Assembly (NCBI GenBank): GCA_964433645.1
Contig: CAYSSK010000074.1
Location: forward strand, 1 to 19,651
Length of the DNA stretch: 19,651 nucleotides
DNA from: Desulfofustis sp964433645
Lineage (GTDB): Bacteria; Desulfobacterota; Desulfobulbia; Desulfobulbales; Desulfocapsaceae
Direction of reading: 5' to 3'
In this document: one piece after another, positions 1 to 5,407 of the stretch
Layout: each line of letters starts with the position of its first letter
Position numbering within the stretch: position 1 is the stretch's first letter
The notes under the pieces: generated by a model
What the model saw: the letters and a program-made list of their open reading frames with translations, nothing else
What the model was told of the DNA's origin: nothing
Database searches by the model: none
Translations under genes and position numbers: made by a program

Positions 1-1616
1 CCGGTCTTGTTCTCCACCTCCTGCCAGGTCAGGTTGCCGTCCAGGGAAAAGCCCCGTGGCAGCCGGATCCCGGCCTCGACCTCGATACCCTTGATGGTGG
101 ATTCAGCGATGTTCCGGTACTGGAAGACATCCCTGCGGCTCGGGCCCGTTCCTTCGGTCCGCTGGAACACGGTTTCAATCAGGTCTTCCACCTCGGTATA
201 AAACCCGGTCACACCGCCCCGGAAACGGCCTTGTTCCCCTTCCATACCCAACTCCCAGGTGGTTGATTTCTCAGCCTTCAGATCCCGATTGGCCTTGAAC
301 TCCTCTTTGCCTCTTTTGCGGAGCGATGTCACATACAGTTCGGTCAGGGAAGGGGCACGGAACCCCTGGCCCACGGACCCCTTGAGGCGCAGGTGGTCGG
401 TCAGGCTGTAGATCAGGGAGCCCCGGGGACTCCATTGGCTGCCGAAGGCCGAGTGATTGTCGTACCGTATTCCCAGCAGCACATAGAGCGGATCAAGAAG
501 ACGGAACTCATCTTGCAACAGGAAGCTGATGTTGTCCACCTCCTGGTCCGTGCGAGTCTTGGCCAATCGATCTGCCAGCTCGTCCTGGCGGTATTCCGCG
601 CCGAAGGTGACCAGATGGTTGTTCAGGATCAGCCCGCTGTACCGGGTCTCGGCCTGGGTGGTGGTCTGTTCCGTATTCCGATCGCCGGAGGCGACAAAGG
701 GGGTAAAACCAAGTTCGTTTTCATATTCGGAGCGATTGACCCGGACCAGCAGCTGGTCCGTATCCCGCAGCCGGACATCGTACTGCAGGTAATAGCCCCG
801 GCGCTCCTCGTCCGCCCGGCGTTCCCTGGCCTGATTCGCGAAAAACTGCCCCCCGGTGAAGGTGTTGTCCATATATTCCAGACCTGCGGAAAAGGTCTGG
901 CTGTCTGTCAGGTCAAAGGCGACACGACCGGCCAGAAAACCCGGCTTTTCCTCAAATCCGTCATCGGGAAGCTTCCCGGATTCATCCCAGCCGTCCTTGT
1001 GCCGCAACTCCCCGGAAAGCAGAAAACGGAAATTGTCCGTCACCGGTCCGCCGACAAGGCCGCTGCCCACATACTCCCCGGCCTCGCCGCTGCGGTTCAC
1101 CCCGTACTGGCCGGTGGCCGTGCCGGACCATTTTTCAGGTGCTTTTCTGGTGATGATATTTATCACTCCGCCCAAGGCATCGCTGCCGTACAGGGCCGAT
1201 GCCGGTCCGCGCACGATTTCGATACGCTCGACCATCACCGCCGGGATCTGGCGCAGGTCTATGAGGTCGTTGAAGCCAAAGGCAAGCCGCCGCCCATCCA
1301 GCAACAGCAGGGTATGCTTGCTGCGGGCACCACGAATGCTGGGAGCTTCCACTCGTCCTGACTCACGGGAAAGTGCCAGCCCCACCGCTGTTTCAAGGGC
1401 ATCGGCCACTGTCAGGGCATTCAGGTCCCTGATTTCCCTGGCCGTTATCACCTCGACCGCACCAGGGGCATCCAGGGTGTTTTTGGCGCCGCCGGTGGCA
1501 GTCACCACTATCCCATCCAATTGCTGTTGCCTGTCTTCCTGATGAGCCCATACAGCTCCTACGTTGATGGCTGCCAGGCCCGCCACCAGAGTGATACATA
1601 ATTTTTTACCGTTCAT
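1..1616 (-). CDS. TonB-dependent outer-membrane receptor (3' end outside the window)
   Basis: The reading frame is open from the ATG at 1616 to the left edge, giving 538 codons without a stop; the C-terminal barrel strands are cut off. A signal peptide covers residues 1-24 with predicted cleavage VWA|H. A TonB-box-like stretch (DGIVVTA, about 34-40) follows. The plug domain (about 45-155) carries PSIRGARS, LLLLDGRR, VERIEIVRGPASALYGSDALGGVINIIT. The barrel follows, with GQGFRAPSLTELY typical of the CirA/FepA/BtuB group. Such receptors import ferric siderophores, heme or cobalamin across the outer membrane using TonB energy; the ligand cannot be read here. The start is supported by GGGAGG just upstream. 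It overlaps the end of the preceding Cys-rich gene by 11 bases, so it is the third gene of an operon driven by the paired-operator promoter at 3507-3582. Iron or heme is the likely cargo from that control. Confidence 0.93.
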   Translation of the reverse strand, partial: MNGKKLCITLVAGLAAINVGAVWAHQEDRQQQLDGIVVTATGGAKNTLDAPGAVEVITAREIRDLNALTVADALETAVGLALSRESGRVEAPSIRGARSKHTLLLLDGRRLAFGFNDLIDLRQIPAVMVERIEIVRGPASALYGSDALGGVINIITRKAPEKWSGTATGQYGVNRSGEAGEYVGSGLVGGPVTDNFRFLLSGELRHKDGWDESGKLPDDGFEEKPGFLAGRVAFDLTDSQTFSAGLEYMDNTFTGGQFFANQARERRADEERRGYYLQYDVRLRDTDQLLVRVNRSEYENELGFTPFVASGDRNTEQTTTQAETRYSGLILNNHLVTFGAEYRQDELADRLAKTRTDQEVDNISFLLQDEFRLLDPLYVLLGIRYDNHSAFGSQWSPRGSLIYSLTDHLRLKGSVGQGFRAPSLTELYVTSLRKRGKEEFKANRDLKAEKSTTWELGMEGEQGRFRGGVTGFYTEVEDLIETVFQRTEGTGPSRRDVFQYRNIAESTIKGIEVEAGIRLPRGFSLDGNLTWQEVENKT

Positions 1617-2058
1617 TTTTCCTCCCATCTTGATGGTGTGTCTCATGAAACTCTTGTTTATCAGCTCCCCGAACTGAATGTCCGGTCTCATCGGCCTTCG
1701 CTTGCGTACCGCAGGTGCAGTTTTTACATTTTCCGCAGCCGTGCGGCCCATGGCCCTTCTTTTTCGGGACGATGGCCCGAAGCGAATCGGTACTCATCTC
1801 CATCCCCCGCCGGCCCATCGCATAGACCCGGTCAACCGGGACACCGGACACATTCAACCAGTTGACAAATACGTTCGGGGCCTCCGGCTCGATTTCGTCC
1901 AACCGGTCGGTATGAATGAAAATATTGCCCGATCCGGGGTATTGCGTGGCCAGTAAGAGACTCAGCTGGCGAGCCCTGTCACTGGAAAATCGGCCGTCGA
2001 TGTCGATATGGACGTTGCCGTCGGCATGGCGCAGCGACAGGTATTCCTGAAAATCCAT
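1606..2058 (-). CDS. Small protein with Cys-rich motif, possibly STAS-like
   Basis: A 150-residue cytoplasmic-looking protein with no signal peptide or membrane segment. Residues about 14-97 alternate short strands and helices (VHIDIDGRF, GNIFIHTDRL, NVFVNWLNVSG, DRVYAMGRRG) in a way that recalls STAS/anti-anti-sigma folds; this is a weak resemblance, not a firm assignment. After a basic linker comes the motif CGKCKNCTCG (108-117), four cysteines spaced CxxCxxCxC, which could bind a metal or Fe-S cluster. The tail is rich in His, Lys and Glu. The start has GGAGAG about 6 bases upstream. It lies 33 bases after the DUF2325 gene and overlaps the TonB receptor start, so the three are probably cotranscribed. 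I do not recognise a named family; a metal-responsive or metal-handling role is inferred only from the motif and operon. Confidence 0.75.
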   Translation of the reverse strand: MDFQEYLSLRHADGNVHIDIDGRFSSDRARQLSLLLATQYPGSGNIFIHTDRLDEIEPEAPNVFVNWLNVSGVPVDRVYAMGRRGMEMSTDSLRAIVPKKKGHGPHGCGKCKNCTCGTQAKADETGHSVRGADKQEFHETHHQDGRKNER

Positions 2059-2091
2059 GGCGTTCTCTCCATAATGTTGTAATAAAACGGT

Positions 2092-3360
2092 TTACTGAAC
2101 GGCCCTGCTCAGTTCCTTGGCGAGAGAACTGAGGCCCGAACTGCGCATCATCACGAACGGCTTCCGGTACCGCTTGCACATGTTCTTGACACAGTAGCAG
2201 GCATCATGGCTGACGCAATCAACCGGGCAGAAGACCAGGTCGGCACCTCCGAGCAACTGCGGCAGAAGACGCCGCGAGCTCTCTCTGCCGCCGTCGTGGT
2301 GGATAAACTGAGCTCCGAATTTTTCCACCATCTCCCGGTATCGAGGAACCATTTTGTGCTGGCCGCCCACATAGAGGATGGTCTTGCCACAGAGGTTCTT
2401 CCCCGGACATTGCCCGGTATGTGCCTCTGAGCACTCGGTACAGGATTCTTCGGGGGTGCCGGCCAGCAGGGCCAACTCCACGGCCTTCAGCTCGTCACGC
2501 AGCTCCTCGATTTCACGACACGCTCTCGACAACTGTTTTTCCTGCGCCTGCAGATTATCTCGAGCCCGGTCCAGTTCACCTTCCATCTGCTCGCAGGCGG
2601 CTGCCAAGCGCAGGTTCTCGGCAACAAGCTCACGCTCACGGCGATGCAACCGTGTCAGTCGCTCACTGAGTTCGTCTTGCCGATCGGCGCCGGCGGTCGG
2701 CTCTTCGGAAATCGTTTCCCGCGGCACGGGTTGAGCGGATTGCTGGAGATGAATCCGCTCCCTGAGAGCAGCACCTTCCTGCAGCAGGTGTTCCCGCTCT
2801 TCAAGGTGTTCGAGACGTTCGGCGGCAACCACCTCCTCCAGGGCGCTCACCTGTTCCCGCAAACGCTCGACCTCCTGGAGATCCCGCCGGTATTGCCCAA
2901 AGAGATCATAGCCGAGAAGATGGCAGTGACCGTAGATAGTGCTCAAAAACTTGGCTCCGGCGGCGGGGTGGGTCATAATCGCCCAGTAGGCTCCGGCAAT
3001 CCTGCCGGCTGCGAGATCTTCCCGCCACAGGACCTCGATCTCCGTCTCGTCGGTTGCCTCCGCATAGCGCTTGACGGCCAGGCGATACTTGGCGTCAAGC
3101 ATTTTGGCCAGCGCCCGTGACTGCTCGCTGCGGGTCGCCATGGTCGTGACCAGGTAGGAATGCATTCGATAGTCGGAATAACCGTCCCGGCAGCCGGAGA
3201 ACAATTTCCTGCGCGCCAACGCACGCATGTCCCGACGCCGCAGGCAGATACCGACAATGGAACAATGGTAATTGGTAACCGTCTGCCAGATAGTGCGCCG
3301 CCTGGCTCCTCCGCTGCTTTCTGGTGCGGCGACATCGGTCGTACTGATCTTTTTTTTCAT
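2092..3360 (-). CDS. DUF2325 domain protein with coiled coil and Cys/His clusters
   Basis: A 422-residue protein. The C-terminal part (about 324-422) is a DUF2325 domain: KTILYVGGQHKMVPRYREMV, then IHHDGGRE (353-360), the aspartate/cysteine-rich DLVFCPVDCVSHDACYCVKNMCKR, and the closing RSSGLSSLAKEL. Just before it are cysteines 307, 310, 318 and 324, a plausible metal site. Residues about 155-300 are Glu/Arg/Leu-rich heptads, a long coiled coil. The N-terminal domain has scattered Cys/His positions (C33, C39, H67, H131, H145, C146, H147). There is no signal peptide. The start has a strong GGAGGAGG-like ribosome site. It is the first gene of the operon leading to the TonB receptor. DUF2325 proteins are uncharacterised; given operator and neighbours, a cytosolic metal-linked role is plausible but is inference. 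Confidence 0.88.
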   Translation of the reverse strand: MKKKISTTDVAAPESSGGARRRTIWQTVTNYHCSIVGICLRRRDMRALARRKLFSGCRDGYSDYRMHSYLVTTMATRSEQSRALAKMLDAKYRLAVKRYAEATDETEIEVLWREDLAAGRIAGAYWAIMTHPAAGAKFLSTIYGHCHLLGYDLFGQYRRDLQEVERLREQVSALEEVVAAERLEHLEEREHLLQEGAALRERIHLQQSAQPVPRETISEEPTAGADRQDELSERLTRLHRRERELVAENLRLAAACEQMEGELDRARDNLQAQEKQLSRACREIEELRDELKAVELALLAGTPEESCTECSEAHTGQCPGKNLCGKTILYVGGQHKMVPRYREMVEKFGAQFIHHDGGRESSRRLLPQLLGGADLVFCPVDCVSHDACYCVKNMCKRYRKPFVMMRSSGLSSLAKELSRAVQ

Positions 3361-3506
3361 AATTCCTCCTCCACCAAGGCATCCCCTCTATAAAGACAGT
3401 CTGCCCGGGACCCGGCCGATCAGAACTCGTCGCCCAGCAGGGACGTGAGTCCACCGGCCGTTTCGCCGGCTTACACCTGCAGGGAAAGCGGCTGGCCGGC
3501 CTTTTT
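3361..3506 (-). other. Long 5' leader of the DUF2325/TonB operon
   Basis: About 160 bases separate the predicted transcription start (near 3524) from the DUF2325 ATG. No gene is visible. The minus-strand RNA can form several short GC stems, for example GCCG/CGGC around a GCGAAA loop, GGAC-TCAC-GTCC, and CCGGG-T-CCCGG. I do not recognise a known riboswitch class. Confidence 0.35.
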
Positions 3507-3582
3507 GTTAGCTGTATCTAACTTGCCGCCATAATAGCGTCCCGGTTTTTAGGAGTCAAGTATATATTTAGTTAAGGCTAAT
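3507..3582 (-). promoter_or_regulatory. Promoter with paired DtxR-type operators for DUF2325/TonB operon
   Basis: Two inverted repeats flank a sigma70-type promoter read on the minus strand. The proximal box is GTTAG-CTGTAT-CTAAC at 3507-3522; the distal box is TTTAG-TTAAGG-CTAAT at 3567-3582. Between them are a -35 TTGACT (3554-3559), a 17-base spacer and a -10 TATTAT (3531-3536). The predicted start, near 3524, abuts the proximal box, so a bound repressor would block initiation. Box centres are 60 bp apart. The repeats resemble DtxR/IdeR operators (TTAG...CTAA), which is an inference; the geometry is directly visible and recurs at four other promoters in the window. Confidence 0.8.
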
Positions 3583-3603
3583 TTTCAGTCGTTATTTCGC
3601 CCT

Positions 3604-3635
3604 CCGCCAACCGGCAACCGCCAACCGGCAACCGG
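3604..3635. repeat. Short tandem repeat, 14-bp unit
   Basis: Two exact copies of CCGCCAACCGGCAA (3604-3617 and 3618-3631) are followed by four more matching bases. It sits upstream of the DUF2325 promoter in a non-coding stretch. No function is evident. Confidence 0.8.
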
Positions 3636-3868
3636 AAAAAATATCAAAACAAGATGTTAGCGCCGTGAATCAGACGATCAGAATCGGGGGGTGGTTTAAG
3701 GCTGCGCCGTTCTCGGCCAGCCGGCTGGTATCGGTTGCTAAAGACCGCGGTGTAACCGACGGTTCGGTGTGATCTTCTTTTCCTGTCCGGCTGTCTCAGG
3801 CAAAGCACGGGGACCCGGGCATCATGGTGATCCCGGGATGACGGCAGATGCCGCGAAGGCCTTCTGCA
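3636..3868. other. Non-coding stretch, nothing recognised
   Basis: No convincing gene, hairpin or operator is seen between the tandem repeat and the phosphoesterase relic. Short open frames here lack ribosome sites and family resemblance. Confidence 0.5.
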
Positions 3869-4290
3869 TCAGTACTCCAGGATCCTGCTGACCTCCCTGC
3901 CATAACCGTGGATTGAGATTTCGTTTTCCGCCAATTCAACAATGGCGAACGCCCCATCGTCCGGGGTATCGAGCATGGCCTTGAGGATAACGTGATGCAC
4001 CCCGCCTTGCCGTTCATAATGACCGCCATGATAATGCCCACAGAAATATGCCTTCACACAATCGTATCGTTCCAGCAGCGCCAGGATATCCTCGTAGTTC
4101 CAGAGGGTGTTCTGGTTCAGCGGGACGAGCGGCATGTGCGAAAAGACGATGACATTCTGGTGACCCCCGGTCGCTGCTTCCAGCTGATCGGTCAACCACT
4201 GCTGCTGTTGCGCGCCGATGCCGCCATTTTATTTCCTGGCCTGCTCCTGCTCCAGCGGCTTGGGCCATGTAGGTGAGCCGGCAGAGACCA
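3869..4290 (-). pseudogene. Relic of Mn-dependent ADP-ribose/CDP-alcohol diphosphatase
   Basis: Only the C-terminal part of a calcineurin-like metallophosphoesterase remains. The frame ending at 3869 reads NGGIGAQQQQWLTDQLEAAT, then VIVFSHMPLVP, WNYEDILALL, CVKAYFCGHYHGGHY, GGVHHVILKAMLDTP and GYGREVSRILEY. These are the hallmark blocks of the Mn-type ADP-ribose/CDP-alcohol diphosphatase group, including the metal-binding FSHMP and GHYHGG motifs. An in-frame TAA at 4227-4229 interrupts the segment EQEQARK-stop-NGGIG, where family members have an aromatic residue before NGG. Upstream, recognisable sequence fades by about 4290 and the N-terminal metal ligands are missing, with the DtxR-1 gene ending at 4365. 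It is therefore a 5'-truncated, nonsense-mutated relic. A restart downstream of the stop would lack half of the active site. Confidence 0.8.
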
Positions 4291-4364
4291 TAGGCACACC
4301 GATGCGACTGGCCATGCGGATCGCCGGCCATCCGCTCCACCGCCGGACCGCCGCCGGCCGACGC

Positions 4365-4835
4365 TCAGGAGCAACCGGTTGCGCTGTCATCGTCGTCCCG
4401 GCCGTGCTCTTCCAGATAGCGGCTAAAACCGCCGGACCATTCGTCATCCCCGCACTGCTCCAGAAAGGCGGCATAGTCGAGCATCCGCTCGATGATCGGC
4501 GGCGAGACCACGTGCTCCATCAGGCAGGCCCCGGTATCGGCGACCGCGGCGTCAAGGAGCAGCACCTCGCGCAGAAAGCGGCGCAGCAACCGGTGCCGAT
4601 GCAGCACCTGGTCGGCATAACGCTGTCCCTCACCGGTCAGCGACACCGCCTCGTACGGCAGGTAGTTGACCAGCCCCCGGTTGCGCAGGTTCTGCAGCGC
4701 CTCGGTCACCGACGGACCGGAGACTCGCAGCCGCTCAACGATGTCGCGCGGGCGCACGGCGCCGTGCTCGCGGCTGCTCAGCAGGATGGCTTTGAGGTAG
4801 TCCTCAAGGCTGGCACTCAGTCGTTGTTCGCTCAT
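4365..4835 (-). CDS. DtxR/MntR-family metal-dependent regulator (DtxR-1)
   Basis: A 156-residue regulator with an N-terminal winged helix (SASLEDYLKAIL ... RPRDIVERLRVSGPSVTEALQNLRNRGLVNY) and a dimerisation/metal-binding domain (VLHRHRLLRRFL ... ACLMEHVVSPPIIERML). Candidate metal ligands are D12, H81, C104, E107 and H108. The Cys in the xC-x-x-EH motif matches iron-type DtxR/IdeR rather than MntR, which has Glu there; position 15 is Lys where MntR has a Glu ligand. The protein is short, with no SH3-like third domain, and ends in an acidic tail with Cys155. I chose the ATG at 4835 because AGAGAG lies 9 bases upstream. The ATG at 4970 is upstream of the predicted transcription start. The gene is driven by the paired-operator promoter 4928-5005, implying autoregulation, and is divergent from feoAB. 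Confidence 0.92.
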   Translation of the reverse strand: MSEQRLSASLEDYLKAILLSSREHGAVRPRDIVERLRVSGPSVTEALQNLRNRGLVNYLPYEAVSLTGEGQRYADQVLHRHRLLRRFLREVLLLDAAVADTGACLMEHVVSPPIIERMLDYAAFLEQCGDDEWSGGFSRYLEEHGRDDDDSATGCS

Positions 4836-4853
4836 GCTCGTCATCTCTCTTCG

Positions 4854-4920
4854 GTCATGGCCGCCGGCAAAGACCACGTTGAAATCTCCTTCAGGCGGGT
4901 CGAAGCTGAAGACACCTCCC
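4854..4920 (-). pseudogene. Internally deleted relic of the small exported protein gene
   Basis: In the leader of DtxR-1 the minus strand reads GGGAGGTGTCTT (4909-4920), identical to the ribosome-site stretch of the small exported protein gene at 13518-13529. This is followed directly by codons for FSFDPPEGDFNVVFAGGH. That peptide aligns with FTFDRPEGEFRVVFDGGEGH near the C-terminus of the intact 13185-13517 gene. The simplest reading is a deletion from the start codon to about residue 80, leaving the promoter, ribosome site and a C-terminal scrap upstream of dtxR-1. Confidence 0.8.
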
Positions 4921-4927
4921 GAGTATG

Positions 4928-5005
4928 ATTTAGGCCGATCTAAATTTCGTCGAAGGTACCGCCCCCTCATTTTTCTATCAATAGATATTTTTAGCGAGTC
5001 CTTAT
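4928..5005 (-). promoter_or_regulatory. Promoter with paired DtxR-type operators for DtxR-1
   Basis: The proximal box is ATTTAG-GCCGAT-CTAAAT (4928-4945) and the distal box TTTAG-CGAGTC-CTTAT (4990-5005, one mismatch). The minus-strand promoter between them is -35 TTGATA (4976-4981), 17 bases, and -10 TACCTT (4953-4958). The box cores are 61 bp apart. The layout predicts metal-dependent autorepression of the regulator; the protein that binds is inferred. Confidence 0.75.
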
Positions 5006-5027
5006 TTTATTTTAAAATATTTCTTTT

Positions 5028-5105
5028 TTTAGGTCATATTAATTTTCCGATTGACCGAAGCGGGAAAACACGCTAAACAGAATTGTTTTTAGCCATTCCT
5101 AAAAA
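5028..5105 (+). promoter_or_regulatory. Promoter with paired DtxR-type operators for feoAB
   Basis: The distal box is TTTAG-GTCATA-TTAAT (5028-5043, one mismatch). The proximal box is a perfect 7-6-7 repeat, TTTTTAG-CCATTC-CTAAAAA (5086-5105). Between them are -35 TTGACC (5051-5056), 17 bases and a weak -10 TAAACA (5074-5079). Core centres are 60 bp apart. The predicted start falls at the first bases of the proximal box. That box ends directly against the feoA ribosome site, so the mRNA leader should be only about 30 bases and lie almost entirely in the operator. Confidence 0.82.
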
Positions 5106-5116
5106 AGGAGGTCGCC

Positions 5117-5407
5117 ATGGCGCGTCAACGATTTCGCGGGGGACAACAGCCCTGCATGCTCAAAGATATACGGAGCGGCCGCCGGGCCCGGGTCCGGTGT
5201 CACCACGGAACCAGATCGATTCGCCAACGGCTGCTCGATCTCGGCTTTTTGCCGCAGACCGAGATTAACGTGATCCGCAGGGCGCCGTTGGGAGACCCGA
5301 TACATTGCCGGATCGGCAATTGCTGCGTCGTCCTGCGAGCCAGCGAAGCGGCGCTGATCGAGGTGGATGAAGCAGAAACAGAACAAAACGTGGAGCACCA
5401 GCCATGA
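5117..5407 (+). CDS. feoA: FeoA ferrous-iron transport accessory protein
   Basis: A 96-residue cytoplasmic protein with the SH3-like FeoA fold: CMLKDIRSGRRARVR, IRQRLLDLGFLPQTEINVIRRAPLGDPIHCRIGNCCVVLRASEAALIEVD. The LLDLGFLPQTEINV and RAPLGDP blocks are diagnostic. It is slightly longer than the usual 75-85 residues because of an extra N-terminus and a charged tail. FeoA is a small partner of the FeoB Fe(II) channel. The ATG at 5117 has GGAGG five bases upstream. The stop overlaps the feoB start (ATGA at 5404-5407), indicating translational coupling. Expression should be controlled by the operators at 5028-5105. Confidence 0.95.
   Translation: MARQRFRGGQQPCMLKDIRSGRRARVRCHHGTRSIRQRLLDLGFLPQTEINVIRRAPLGDPIHCRIGNCCVVLRASEAALIEVDEAETEQNVEHQP

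Noticed and set aside
393..1361. 322-codon open frame on the plus strand
   Set aside because: It is antisense to the TonB receptor frame, which is open from 1616 to the edge with clear plug and barrel motifs.
3507..3582. Fur boxes
   Set aside because: The repeats are TTAG/CTAA arms six bases apart and do not resemble the GATAAT-based Fur consensus.
3604..3635. Possible CRISPR or iteron array
   Set aside because: There are only two 14-bp units without spacers and no associated genes.
4227..4229. Recoded stop in the phosphoesterase relic
   Set aside because: The codon is TAA, not UGA, and the N-terminal half of the enzyme is absent anyway.
4218..4928. 236-codon plus-strand open frame
   Set aside because: It lies opposite the DtxR-1 gene, whose motifs are unmistakable.
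4836..4970. N-terminal extension of DtxR-1 to an ATG at 4970
   Set aside because: That ATG is upstream of the predicted -10 and start site, and the extension is the relic of another gene.
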